Of a DNA stretch of 64,000 nt, positions 43,166 through 52,012 are shown piece by piece. The DNA lies in the NCBI RefSeq assembly GCF_019443965.1, contig NZ_CP040814.1, forward strand, positions 558,001 to 622,000, in the 5' to 3' direction. Within the stretch, counting starts at the first letter, position 1; each line of letters opens with the position of its first letter. Origin of the DNA: Salinibacterium sp. M195 (GTDB lineage: Bacteria; Actinomycetota; Actinomycetes; Actinomycetales; Microbacteriaceae). The position numbers and the translations under genes are program-made. A model generated the notes under the pieces. The model had not been told where the DNA came from and ran no database searches. It saw only the letters and a list, made by a program, of their open reading frames with translations.

Positions 43166-43831
43166 ATGAACTCATTCGGACGCAGAGAAGTACACTCGGC
43201 ACGACTCGTCGGTCGCGGAATTATCGCCGCAGCGGCCGCCACTCTGGTGATAGTTTCCTTGGCCGGCTGCTCGCCTGCTGGCGGCGGCGGTGACGTTCCG
43301 GACGCCCCGAAACCGAGTTCTGCGGAACCCAGTGCAGAACCAGTGGCAGAGCCACTAGTGATTCCGAGCTGCGAGCAAATGCTGCCCGTTGCCGTCTATC
43401 AGGAGTTCTTAGGGGAGCGCGGTGAACTGCTCGTCAACGACGAGCGGGGACCCGATACCGATCCATGGTTGCTCCATGCAGAAGGCTTCGAACCCATCCT
43501 TGACACTGTGGTGCAGCGTGAGCAGTGCCTGTGGGGTCTTCCCGCCAATTTCCATGCGTTCTTCACCGGCATGGTGGCGGATACCTCCGAGACTGACCTC
43601 GATGAATTGCGTACGCAGATCGCGACTGCCGGGTACGAGACGACACCCAACGGTGACATCGAGACATTCACGCATCAAGAGGAGAGCGAAGACGGCTACT
43701 TCTCGCCCACCATCTTTCTTGTCGATGACTTGTGGATCTACATTGACCTGAGAACGCCGGAGCAGAGCCTGACTGTAGGAAACGAAATGCTTTCGCAGGT
43801 TCGGGCGCTCAACCCCACTCGCGGATACTAA
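43166..43831 (+). CDS. Lipoprotein, NPTRxY family, paralogue 2
   Basis: A 221-residue lipoprotein with lipobox LAGC (Cys35), a Gly/Pro/Glu linker and a domain related to the lipoprotein at 38764. Shared features are the start IPSCEQMLPV, QCLWGLP, DDLWIYID and the end LNPTRGY. Function unknown. I took the ATG at 43166 because it starts a good signal peptide and lies at a leaderless distance from TATTGT; another in-frame ATG is at 43136. Confidence 0.75.
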   Translation: MNSFGRREVHSARLVGRGIIAAAAATLVIVSLAGCSPAGGGGDVPDAPKPSSAEPSAEPVAEPLVIPSCEQMLPVAVYQEFLGERGELLVNDERGPDTDPWLLHAEGFEPILDTVVQREQCLWGLPANFHAFFTGMVADTSETDLDELRTQIATAGYETTPNGDIETFTHQEESEDGYFSPTIFLVDDLWIYIDLRTPEQSLTVGNEMLSQVRALNPTRGY

Positions 43832-43870
43832 TCGCGCGGAGTGCACGCAAGCGCGAGATGCTCGGCGACG

Positions 43871-43900
43871 CCTAGCGCTGCCTAGCGCTGCCTAGCGCTG
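43871..43900. repeat. Three tandem copies of CCTAGCGCTG
   Basis: A perfect 10-bp direct repeat, three copies. The third overlaps the stop codon and last codons of idi. Each unit contains the palindrome AGCGCT. Three units are too few to infer function. Confidence 0.8.
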
Positions 43901-44419
43901 AGCGTCGAGCTGCTCGAGCTGCCAGCCGAGCCACGGGCTAAACGCAAACGGAGTTGCGGCCACGGCGGCATGCAGCGACTGGGGGTCAACCCAGTCGAAT
44001 TCGTCAACCTCATCGGGGTTCGGGGCTGGGGCATCCGAAGTCACTGCGCGGTAGACGGGGCAGATCTCGTTTTCGACGATGCCGGATGAATCGATAGCGC
44101 GGTAGCGAAAGTCGGGAAGGACGAGTTCAACGTTGCTCACAGCGATGCCGAGCTCGTGCTGGGCGCGGCGAATGATTGCCGCCGCCAGGTCTTCGCCGGG
44201 GGCCGGATGCCCGCAGAACGAGTTCGTCCAGACGCCAGGCCACGTGAGCTTGGAGAGCGCCCGGCGAGTGACGAGCACTTTGCCATCGGCGTTGTAGACA
44301 TGGCACGAAAACGCGAGGTGCAGCGCGGTGTCTGTCGTGTGTACAAGAGCTTTGTCAGCGACGCCAATGTGCTCCCCGGTGTCGGAGAGAAGCACAACCT
44401 GCTCAGGGATTTCACTCAT
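43892..44419 (-). CDS. idi: Isopentenyl-diphosphate delta-isomerase, type 1
   Basis: A 175-residue Nudix-fold enzyme. The catalytic Cys is in TNSFCGHPAPGE, and the Glu-rich region AIIRRAQHELGI and YRAIDSSGIVENEICPVYRA complete the active site. It interconverts IPP and DMAPP, supplying precursors for the carotenoid genes that lie divergently at 44526. The ATG at 44419 gives the normal length; the frame remains open upstream to 44482. Confidence 0.95.
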   Translation of the reverse strand: MSEIPEQVVLLSDTGEHIGVADKALVHTTDTALHLAFSCHVYNADGKVLVTRRALSKLTWPGVWTNSFCGHPAPGEDLAAAIIRRAQHELGIAVSNVELVLPDFRYRAIDSSGIVENEICPVYRAVTSDAPAPNPDEVDEFDWVDPQSLHAAVAATPFAFSPWLGWQLEQLDAQR

Positions 44420-44525
44420 GATCGCGATAGTCTGCCTAGGTGGAACGAAACGAAATGCCGCACCCCATGTGTCGGCCTGCACTCAGCCTAACCAATGCGG
44501 CTGAGCATACTGAAGGCGGGCGCGC

Positions 44526-45392
44526 GTGAGCTCACGCCTCAAGTTGTATGACCGCGTCGCCGAAGATGCGGCCAGCATCGTTATCCGCAGCTATTCCACG
44601 TCGTTTTCTGCGGCATCCCGACTTCTTGGCACGGATGTTCGCCAGCACGTCGAGAACATCTACGCGCTCGTTCGCGTGGCTGATGAAATCGTTGATGGCG
44701 GTGCTGAAGAGGCCGGGCTCGACCTGATTGCCACCGGTCGTCAACTGAATGAACTTGAACGGGAAACTGAGCTCGCCATCGAGAGCGGTTTCAGCTCGAA
44801 CCTGATCGTGCACGCGTTCGCGCTCACCGCACGGGAGGTGTCGTTTGGGGCAGAACTCACGGCGCCCTTCTTCGAGTCGATGCGCATGGATCTCAGCCAG
44901 AAAGAACATGATCAGGCCAGCTTCGAGCGTTACGTTTATGGCTCGGCCGAGGTCGTGGGGCTGATGTGCCTGTGTGCGTTTCTGCACGGCCACGACGTCA
45001 GCGATGGGCAGCGCGCCAAGCTTGAGCGCGGTGCGTGTGCGCTTGGGGCCGCCTTTCAAAAGGTCAACTTTTTGCGCGACCTCGCTGACGATTTTGAGAC
45101 GCTCGGCCGCAGCTATTTCCCGGGCATAGATGTTGCCTCCTTCACCGAGGTCGAAAAGATCCGACTGCTCGATGATCTCGATGCTGACCTGCGAGCTGCC
45201 GCGATCGGCTCAGAGCTTCCGGCGAGCAGCAAGAAGGCTGTTGCGCTCGCACACTCCCTTTTTGCTGAGCTTTCGCGACGCATCCGATCGACTCCAGCGA
45301 GTGCGTTGGTGACGACGCGGGTGCGGGTTCCGAACATTGTTAAAGTGCGGCTGGCTGCGGCTGCCGCGATAGGAGTGACTCCTCGACCATGA
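44526..45392 (+). CDS. crtB: Phytoene synthase
   Basis: A 288-residue squalene/phytoene synthase. The two Asp-rich motifs are VRVADEIVDGG near residue 55 and FLRDLADDFETLGRSYFP near 185; YVYGSAEVVGLM is also typical. It condenses two GGPP to phytoene. GTG start, no clear ribosome site. Its stop overlaps crtI. No crtE (GGPP synthase) gene precedes it, unlike many related clusters. Confidence 0.96.
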   Translation: MSSRLKLYDRVAEDAASIVIRSYSTSFSAASRLLGTDVRQHVENIYALVRVADEIVDGGAEEAGLDLIATGRQLNELERETELAIESGFSSNLIVHAFALTAREVSFGAELTAPFFESMRMDLSQKEHDQASFERYVYGSAEVVGLMCLCAFLHGHDVSDGQRAKLERGACALGAAFQKVNFLRDLADDFETLGRSYFPGIDVASFTEVEKIRLLDDLDADLRAAAIGSELPASSKKAVALAHSLFAELSRRIRSTPASALVTTRVRVPNIVKVRLAAAAAIGVTPRP

Positions 45393-46972
45393 GTGACGTT
45401 GTAGTAATTGGTGGTGGGATTGCCGGTCTAGCGAGCGCGGCGCTTCTTGCCAAGGAGGGCCATTCGGTCACGCTTCTTGAAGGCTTGCCTGAGGTCGGCG
45501 GCCGCGCTGGGTCGTGGGAGCATGACGGTTTTCGGTTTGATACCGGTCCATCGTGGTACCTCATGCCGGAGGTGTTCGATCACTTTTACAAGCTCATGGG
45601 CACGTCTGCCGCCGAGCAACTTTCGCTGATAACCCTCGATCCGGGCTACCGGGTATATTTCGAGGGCTCGACCGAGGCTCTCGACATCTCGACAGATCTC
45701 GAAGAGAATCTGGCACTGTTCGAGAGCATCGAGCGCGGTTCTGGCAAGCAAATGCGCAAGTACTTGGTGTCGGCACAAGACACCTACGAGCTGGCAAAGA
45801 AGTACTTTCTCTACACAACGTTCGCTGACCTGCGCACGAGTGCCACGAAGGAAGTTCTCGCCAAAGCCGCTCGCTTTACGCGCCTGCTTGTCGAGCCGCT
45901 CTCGCGCCTTGTTGCCCGCACCGTAAAAGATGATCGATTGCGCAAAGTGCTTGGCTACCCGGCGGTGTTCTTGGGATCTTCGCCGTACCTCACGCCCAGC
46001 ATGTATCACCTCATGAGCCACCTCGATTTGGCCGATGGCGTGCTCTATCCGATGGGGGGATTCACCAGGGTCATCGAGAGCATCGCTGACGTTGCGCGGG
46101 CTGCTGGCGTCGACATCCGCACCAGCTCGAGAGTTACCCGCATCGTGACCGTCGATGGTGTTGCTACCGGGGTCGAATATACGGATGCCGCAGGCAAGTC
46201 CCACACTCTGAGTGCTGACACGGTGGTCTCGGCCGCCGACCTCCACCACACCGAGACGACGATGCTGGAGCCGAGCGAGCAGACCTACCCTGCCGACTAC
46301 TGGAGCAAGAAGACTCCCGGGCCGAGTGCGCTCCTGTTGTACCTGGGTGTCAAGGGTGAGTTGCCACAGCTTGAGCATCACACGCTGTTGTTCATGAAGG
46401 ACTGGCAAGAGGGCTTCGAGGCAATCTTCGGTGCCGAGCCGAAGGTGCCCGAACCCGCGTCGCTCTACATTTGCAAGCCGAGTGGCGTCGACCCCAACGT
46501 TGCTCCCGAAGGCTTCGAGAACGTGTTCGTGTTGGTGCCAATTCCGGCAGATCCCTCGATCGGTCATGGCGAGGTTGATGGCGACGGCGACCCGCGCATT
46601 GAACAATTGGCCGACAAGGTGATCGCCCAGATCAGCGACTGGACCGGCATCCCCGATCTTGCTGAGCGGGTCACGGTTCGTCGAACGGTTGGCCCCGGCG
46701 ATTTTGCCGATGACCTTAACGCGTGGCGTGGCACCGCGCTCGGTCCGGCGCACACTCTCAAGCAGAGTGCGTTCTTCCGCGCTGGCAACGTGAGCAAGAA
46801 GGTCACGGGCCTCTACTACGTTGGTGGGTCCACGATTCCCGGTATTGGGCTCCCGATGTGTTTGATCAGTGCCGAGGTGCTCGTGAAGCGACTTCGCGGC
46901 GACACGTCTGCTGGCCCGCTTGCCGAGCCGCTGATGCCCGTGGTCGCGCCTCAACCGAGGCCCTGGCCGTGA
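45389..46972 (+). CDS. crtI: Phytoene desaturase
   Basis: A 527-residue FAD enzyme. The N-terminal VVVIGGGIAGLASAALLAKEGHSVTLLE is the dinucleotide-binding fold, and the C-terminal GLYYVGGSTIPGIGLPMCLISAEV is the CrtI signature. It makes lycopene from phytoene. ATGA overlap with crtB, GTGA overlap with crtYe. Confidence 0.97.
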   Translation: MSDVVVIGGGIAGLASAALLAKEGHSVTLLEGLPEVGGRAGSWEHDGFRFDTGPSWYLMPEVFDHFYKLMGTSAAEQLSLITLDPGYRVYFEGSTEALDISTDLEENLALFESIERGSGKQMRKYLVSAQDTYELAKKYFLYTTFADLRTSATKEVLAKAARFTRLLVEPLSRLVARTVKDDRLRKVLGYPAVFLGSSPYLTPSMYHLMSHLDLADGVLYPMGGFTRVIESIADVARAAGVDIRTSSRVTRIVTVDGVATGVEYTDAAGKSHTLSADTVVSAADLHHTETTMLEPSEQTYPADYWSKKTPGPSALLLYLGVKGELPQLEHHTLLFMKDWQEGFEAIFGAEPKVPEPASLYICKPSGVDPNVAPEGFENVFVLVPIPADPSIGHGEVDGDGDPRIEQLADKVIAQISDWTGIPDLAERVTVRRTVGPGDFADDLNAWRGTALGPAHTLKQSAFFRAGNVSKKVTGLYYVGGSTIPGIGLPMCLISAEVLVKRLRGDTSAGPLAEPLMPVVAPQPRPWP

Positions 46973-47340
46973 TCTTCCTTTACCTTCTCGCGCTGCTGAT
47001 CTCACTCACCGGCATGGTGGTGCTTGATCGTCGTTTCTCGCTGTTTTTCTGGCGAGACGTGCGTCGCGCGAGGATCGTGCTGCCGGTAGGCGTGCTGTTC
47101 TTTCTCGTGTGGGATCTCTTCGGTGTGGGGCTCGGCATCTTCTTTCGGGGAGAAACCGAGTTCATGACGGGGCTACTCGTCGCCCCAGAGGTGCCCTTGG
47201 AAGAGGTCTTCTTTCTCACGCTGCTCTGCTATCTCACGATGAACGTCTACGGCGCTCTCACTCGGGAACGCCCGAACGCCGCCACCGCCCCGGCCGATCC
47301 TTCGCAACCGGCCGCCACCACCGAGGGGAGCGCGGCATGA
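46969..47340 (+). CDS. crtYe: C50 carotenoid epsilon-cyclase subunit
   Basis: A 123-residue membrane protein with three helices. The cyclase motif LLVAPEVPLEEVFFLTLLCYLTMNVYG holds the PxE(E) residues of lycopene-cyclase-domain proteins. I chose GTG at 46969, which overlaps the crtI stop. The Ala/Pro-rich tail is polar. It acts with CrtYf to cyclise the C50 chain. Confidence 0.93.
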   Translation: MIFLYLLALLISLTGMVVLDRRFSLFFWRDVRRARIVLPVGVLFFLVWDLFGVGLGIFFRGETEFMTGLLVAPEVPLEEVFFLTLLCYLTMNVYGALTRERPNAATAPADPSQPAATTEGSAA

Positions 47341-47648
47341 CGTACTGGCTACTGAACGCCGTCTTCTTGGCTCTTGTTGTCGCCCTCGTGATTACCGTCG
47401 TCGTGCGTCGGCGCTCGCCGCAGTGGCGTGCGATCGCCATCACGATGGGCATTCTGTTGGTGATGACTGCCGTCTTTGACAACGTGATGATCTCGGTCGG
47501 CCTGGTTGGCTACAGCGCGGAGGCGATCAGTGGCGCTTTCATCGGCGTCGCCCCGCTCGAAGACTTCGCGTATGCGATCGCGGCTGTCGTGCTGCTGCCT
47601 TGCCTGTGGATGCTGCTGGGTGGGCGCCGAGAGGACACCAATGCTTAA
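47337..47648 (+). CDS. crtYf: C50 carotenoid epsilon-cyclase subunit
   Basis: A 103-residue three-helix membrane protein, paralogous to CrtYe, with GAFIGVAPLEDFAYAIAAVVLLPCLW as the PLEDF active segment. ATGA overlap with crtYe. The heterodimer forms the rings of decaprenoxanthin- or sarcinaxanthin-type pigments. Confidence 0.93.
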   Translation: MTYWLLNAVFLALVVALVITVVVRRRSPQWRAIAITMGILLVMTAVFDNVMISVGLVGYSAEAISGAFIGVAPLEDFAYAIAAVVLLPCLWMLLGGRREDTNA

Positions 47649-48498
47649 GGATCTCTTTCTCTCCTCGCGCCCGCTGAGCTGGGTCAATACAGCGTTCCCC
47701 TTTGCGGCGGCTTACTACCTCACCGCCGGCGTGATCGATCTCACCTTCGTGCTCGGCACCATCTTTTTCCTCGTGCCTTACAACTTGGCAATGTATGGCA
47801 TCAATGACGTGTTCGACTACGAGTCTGACCTGCGCAATCCCCGCAAGGGCGGTGTCGAGGGGGCCCTTCTTGACCCGCGGATGCACCGGCCGACGCTCAT
47901 CGCCGCCGCCGTCACGACCATCCCGTTCCTGATCTATCTCGTGATCGTCGGCAACCCGCTCTCGTGGCTCGTGCTGCTGGTCAGCATGTTTGCCGTTGTC
48001 GCCTATTCGGCGAAGGGTTTGCGCTTCAAGGAGCGCCCGTTTCTCGACTCGCTCACATCGAGCACGCACTTCGTCTCGCCCGCGATCTACGCACTCGTGC
48101 TTGTCGGAGCTGTTTTCACGCCGCAACTCTGGGCCGTGCTCGGAGCGTTCTTCCTGTGGGGGATCGCCTCGCATGCCTTCGGCGCCGTGCAAGACGTGCT
48201 CGCTGACCGTGCCGCAGACATCTCGTCGATCGCGACCGTCATCGGGGCGCGAGCCACCACTCGCTTCGCCGTCGTCGCGTACCTGGCCGGCGGCATCCTG
48301 TTGCTCTTCTCCGCCTGGCCTGGCCCGCTCGCCGCAATTCTCGTGCTGCCCTACGCGGCGATGTGTGCACCGTTCTGGAACATCACGGATGCCACAGCCG
48401 AGTCAGCAAACCGTGGCTGGAAGAACTTCCTCGCCCTCAATTTCGTCACCGGCTTCTTCGTGACGATGCTGCTGATCTGGTGGGCCTTCATCCGCTAG
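47641..48498 (+). CDS. crtEb: Lycopene elongase (UbiA-type prenyltransferase)
   Basis: A 285-residue UbiA-family membrane enzyme. The first Asp motif is NDVFDYESDLRNPRKGG and the second is QDVLADRAADISS. It adds DMAPP units to the ends of lycopene, giving the C45 and C50 skeleton. It overlaps crtYf by 8 nt and closes the carotenoid operon. Confidence 0.95.
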   Translation: MLKDLFLSSRPLSWVNTAFPFAAAYYLTAGVIDLTFVLGTIFFLVPYNLAMYGINDVFDYESDLRNPRKGGVEGALLDPRMHRPTLIAAAVTTIPFLIYLVIVGNPLSWLVLLVSMFAVVAYSAKGLRFKERPFLDSLTSSTHFVSPAIYALVLVGAVFTPQLWAVLGAFFLWGIASHAFGAVQDVLADRAADISSIATVIGARATTRFAVVAYLAGGILLLFSAWPGPLAAILVLPYAAMCAPFWNITDATAESANRGWKNFLALNFVTGFFVTMLLIWWAFIR

Positions 48499-48592
48499 AA
48501 ATGCGATGTTGCCCACAGCTCGTCGCTGACGCAACGGGGGAGATTCATAGATTCGTCGCGCTAGTCTTGGCGTCTACATTGGGGGTAAGCGC

Positions 48593-49099
48593 GTGCACGA
48601 AGGGCCTAAGACGTCGCGCTTTCGGCGGCGCATAACGGGGGTGCTGTTTGTCGGGTACTCAATTTTCGTTGCCGCCGTAACGCTGACTCCGCAAGTGCCT
48701 GGTTCGGGCACCCTCACTCGAAACGTCTACCGAGTTCTGGCGGCATTCCACAATCGGGGACTCCTTCTCAGTGTTGATTATCTGACGATTGAGTTCATCG
48801 GCAACATCCTGATGTTTGTGCCTCTTGGCATCTTTATGGCCATGTTGGTTGCGCGTCGGCACTGGTGGGTGCTGTTGTTCACTGGCACCCTGATGTCTGG
48901 CTTTATCGAGCTCAGTCAAATGCTCTTCTTGACTGAGCGCTACCCCGATGTGCGCGATCTGGTGTCCAACACGATCGGATTCCTTCTCGGTGCCGTCGGG
49001 GCGATTCTGATCCGCCTCGTCGTCGCTCATCGAGACAGGCTTGTAGAACGCGATCGCCGAGATGCGGAGCGCGCACGCCCCACTGAGCGGCGACGTTAG
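48593..49099 (+). CDS. VanZ-family membrane protein
   Basis: A 168-residue protein with about four helices and the VanZ pattern: VDYLTIEFIGNILMFVPLGIFMAML, then GFIELSQMLFLTERYPDVRDLVSNTIGFLLGA. VanZ proteins can lower sensitivity to glycopeptides such as teicoplanin, but many are of unknown role. GTG start behind GGGGGT. A charged 25-residue C-terminal tail follows. Confidence 0.85.
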   Translation: MHEGPKTSRFRRRITGVLFVGYSIFVAAVTLTPQVPGSGTLTRNVYRVLAAFHNRGLLLSVDYLTIEFIGNILMFVPLGIFMAMLVARRHWWVLLFTGTLMSGFIELSQMLFLTERYPDVRDLVSNTIGFLLGAVGAILIRLVVAHRDRLVERDRRDAERARPTERRR

Positions 49100-49104
49100 A
49101 GGCG

Positions 49105-49554
49105 CTATTCGCGCCGAGCGCTGAGGTTGCGCGCCATCGTCTCGAGCACCGTGAGGGTCGTGGCGTATTGCTCGTCCGTGACCCCGACCGTTGCTTTCGC
49201 GCGTTCATCGTTAATGACGCTGGTGAGACGATCGACAACCGTGCGCCCGCGCTCAGTGAGTTCATAGAGCGCACCGTCAGTGGTGAGCCAATCGCTCTCT
49301 ACGAGTTCAGTAAGCGACTCGAGTGAAGTGGTGTGTAATCCCACTGTCGGCGGCACAGCGCTAGTGGCTCGATCAAGGAACGGCGCAATTTCGATGTCGA
49401 GAAGTTCGACGCCGGCGGAGCCCTTCGACAGCACAGTAAGCAGCTGCCACTGCCGACGTGTGATGCCGTGCTCTTCAAGGGTGGTGGCGAAGAGATCGTC
49501 AATGATGCGGTCAACGAGTTTTACCCAGTAGCTGATGGGTTGTTGCGTGTCCAT
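49105..49554 (-). CDS. MarR-family transcriptional regulator
   Basis: A 149-residue winged-helix protein with helix-turn-helix from about 33 to 90 (HGITRRQWQLLTVLSKG, and a wing near LTELVESDWLTTDGALYELTERGRTVV). GAGGAG precedes the ATG. MarR proteins named CrtR control carotenoid genes in corynebacteria, and this one is close to the crt operon, but there is no direct evidence that it regulates it. Confidence 0.87.
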   Translation of the reverse strand: MDTQQPISYWVKLVDRIIDDLFATTLEEHGITRRQWQLLTVLSKGSAGVELLDIEIAPFLDRATSAVPPTVGLHTTSLESLTELVESDWLTTDGALYELTERGRTVVDRLTSVINDERAKATVGVTDEQYATTLTVLETMARNLSARRE

Positions 49555-49574
49555 ATTTGTGAGATTACTCCTCT

Positions 49575-50378
49575 TCAGTAGGTGAAGCCGAGTTCATCGG
49601 GATACTCGCCAAGTGCGGTGAGTTGGGTGGCGGCCGCGTGCAGGTGCGAGAGGGTGAGGCCAAGCGTGCGTGGCCCGAAGCTCACGCGGGCTACGCCAAG
49701 TTCAGCGAGTGCCTTAAGGGGGATGTAGCCGGGTCCACCAATCACCGAGATCGGGCCATTGACCTGCTCGATCGCATCGCGCACCATGTCTTCGTCGCCG
49801 AGACCGAGCACGAAAATACAGTCGGCGCCGGCGGCCAGATAAGCGTTCGCACGAGCGACCATGTCCTCCCACTCGCCTCCGCCAGCGAGCACATCCACGC
49901 GAGCGTTGATCGCGATCGGAACCCCCGTGGCCTCTCCGGCAGCGCGGGCTGCGGCAACGCGAGCCGCCGCGTGCGCCAGTTCAAAGAGGGGAGCTTTGGC
50001 CGGGCTCGAGCTGTCTTCGATGTTGAGACCGGATGCTCCCGCTGCGATCAAGCGTTCGACGTTTGCTTGCACGCCAGCGGCATCCGCGGCGTAGCCCTTC
50101 TCGAAGTCCACCGAGACGGGGATCTCCACGGCGTTGCAGATGATGGAGGCGGCGTTGAGCGCTTGGTCAACGGTGAGACCTTCGCCATCGGAGACTCCGT
50201 TGGCGAAGCTGATGGCATGACTCGCGGTAGCAAGGGCGCGTACTCCGGGGGCTTCGGCGACGATGCGCGCGGTAATGGCATCCCACACATTGGAGACGAT
50301 GAGCGGCGTTCCGGGCGCGTGGAGAGAGCGCAATAGTTCTGCGCGGGCGGCGGGAGTCGTTTTCGCGTTTTCGGTCAT
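49575..50378 (-). CDS. Isocitrate lyase / PEP mutase family protein
   Basis: A 267-residue TIM-barrel protein. SNVWDAITARIVAE, SVDFEKGYA, GLNIEDSS and INARVDVLAGG match the PEP mutase / oxaloacetate decarboxylase-like group. The isocitrate lyase loop with KKCGH is absent, so it is not a lyase of the AceA type. Substrate not predictable. It lies 20 bp downstream of nothing on its own strand except the MFS gene, 77 bp away. Confidence 0.85.
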   Translation of the reverse strand: MTENAKTTPAARAELLRSLHAPGTPLIVSNVWDAITARIVAEAPGVRALATASHAISFANGVSDGEGLTVDQALNAASIICNAVEIPVSVDFEKGYAADAAGVQANVERLIAAGASGLNIEDSSSPAKAPLFELAHAAARVAAARAAGEATGVPIAINARVDVLAGGGEWEDMVARANAYLAAGADCIFVLGLGDEDMVRDAIEQVNGPISVIGGPGYIPLKALAELGVARVSFGPRTLGLTLSHLHAAATQLTALGEYPDELGFTY

Positions 50379-50455
50379 GAATCCAGCATGCGCCGTAAGG
50401 GTTCCTGGCGCTAGTGAATTTCAGACGCTACCGGGAGTAAGCGCCGCGACTCTGG

Positions 50456-51913
50456 TTAATCGATCACCGATTGCTTGGCTTTAACCGGCAGCATGAGCAC
50501 GAGACCGGCGAGCAACACGAGCACGATTCCGATGATGCCGAAGCGGGTATCGCCGGTGAGAGTCACGAAGAGGGTAAAGAGGCCGGGAGCGAGGAAGCTG
50601 ACGGCACGACCGGTGGTTGCATAGAGGCCGAATATTTCGCCCTCGCGACCGACAGGAGTGATGCGCGCGAGGAAGCTACGACTTGCTGCCTGCACGGGGC
50701 CGACGAACAGTGTCAGGAATAGTCCGGCGATCCAGAACCCGGTCTTGGCGTCGCCGACGAAGAGCACGGCGAGGCCGGCGAGCACGAGACCGATGAGTGA
50801 GCCGATGATGACGTTCTTGGCGCCGAGCTTGTCGTCGAGCCATCCGCCAATGAAGGTTCCGATGCCCGCAACAAGGTTGGCAGCGACGGCGAAATAGATT
50901 ACCTCGCTAGGGCTGAAGCCGAACACTTGCGCTGCGATGATGGCGCCGAAGGTGAAGACGGCGGCGAGGCCGTCTCGAAACACGGCGCTCGCGAGCAAGA
51001 ACATCAGCACTTGGGGGCTCTTCTTGGCGAGAGTCTTGATGGTTCCAAAGAGCTTCGCGTAGCTAGCGAAGAAGCTCACCCGGTTTTCGCGGGCGCCGGC
51101 AGGAATCTCGGGCACGGCGATCAGCACCGGGATGGCGAAGATCGCGAACCATGCGGCCGAGGCGAGTACGGCGTAACGAATGTCGAGTGCACCGCCATCA
51201 GAGCCAGATGGCATGTTCAGCAGGCCGCTGCCGGTTTCGCTGCCGAAGTCCTGAATGAACAGCACGAGCAGGATGATCAACAGAACGATTCCGCCGATGT
51301 AGCCCATTCCCCAGCCGAAGCCGGAGACGCGACCGACGGTCTTGGGCGTTGAGACCTGAACGAGCATTGCGTTGTAGTTGACGCTCGCGAACTCGAAGAA
51401 GATGTTGCCGGCGGCCAGCAGCGCGGCTCCGAGGTAAATGTAGGAGGGGATGGGGGCGACGAAGAACATCGCACCCATCGCGAGCACGACCAGGCCCGTA
51501 TTGATGGCGAGCCACAGCTTGCGGCGACCCGAGCCATCCGATCGCTGTCCCAAGATGGGAGCCAGGATCGCTACGAGGATGCCGGCGATCGTGAGCGCAC
51601 CCGAGATCACTGTCGTATTGTTCGCCTGCGCGAGCACGAGGGCGGGGTTTTTGCTGTCATCTCCAGCGGCGGCGAGAATCTCGGGATCGATGAACAATCC
51701 GCTGGCGAGGTAGGTGCTGAACACAAAAGTGGTGACGACGGCGTTGAACGCTGCGGAGCCCCAGTCCCATAGTGCCCAAGCGCGTACGCGGCTCTTGGGG
51801 ATGGGGGAATCAGCAATCAGACCTTGCCCGACTGTTCCAATCGCGCGCGTGTTGGCGACGCGAGGAACGGCGGGAGTCTTAGAGACATCGTTGTCGGGGG
51901 TCTTGTCCGTCAT
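50456..51913 (-). CDS. MFS transporter, UMF1/Atg22-like
   Basis: A 485-residue permease with about twelve membrane segments and long polar N-terminus. The opening RAWALWDWGSAAFNAVVTTFVFSTYLA is the UMF1 family signature; APILGQRSDGSGRRKLWLA is the MFS loop 2-3 motif and VGPVQAASRSFLARITP another conserved block. Substrates of bacterial members are unknown; Atg22 proteins export amino acids from the yeast vacuole. Confidence 0.9.
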   Translation of the reverse strand: MTDKTPDNDVSKTPAVPRVANTRAIGTVGQGLIADSPIPKSRVRAWALWDWGSAAFNAVVTTFVFSTYLASGLFIDPEILAAAGDDSKNPALVLAQANNTTVISGALTIAGILVAILAPILGQRSDGSGRRKLWLAINTGLVVLAMGAMFFVAPIPSYIYLGAALLAAGNIFFEFASVNYNAMLVQVSTPKTVGRVSGFGWGMGYIGGIVLLIILLVLFIQDFGSETGSGLLNMPSGSDGGALDIRYAVLASAAWFAIFAIPVLIAVPEIPAGARENRVSFFASYAKLFGTIKTLAKKSPQVLMFLLASAVFRDGLAAVFTFGAIIAAQVFGFSPSEVIYFAVAANLVAGIGTFIGGWLDDKLGAKNVIIGSLIGLVLAGLAVLFVGDAKTGFWIAGLFLTLFVGPVQAASRSFLARITPVGREGEIFGLYATTGRAVSFLAPGLFTLFVTLTGDTRFGIIGIVLVLLAGLVLMLPVKAKQSVID

Positions 51914-52012
51914 GCGAACAGGCTAGTGGTGTCAGGTAAACAATTGCGCTAGTTGGACAAGTATTGGCGACATTCATCGCCGTCCTACTTAGTGAGGACA
52001 ACTCGGGGGTGT

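Noticed and set aside
43871..43900. Possible CRISPR or satellite array
   Set aside because: Only three 10-bp units with no spacers; too short for CRISPR.
45428..47005. A 525-codon open frame on the minus strand opposite crtI
   Set aside because: crtI on the plus strand has full family motifs and tight overlaps with its neighbours. The opposite frame has no recognisable domain and results from high-GC codon use.
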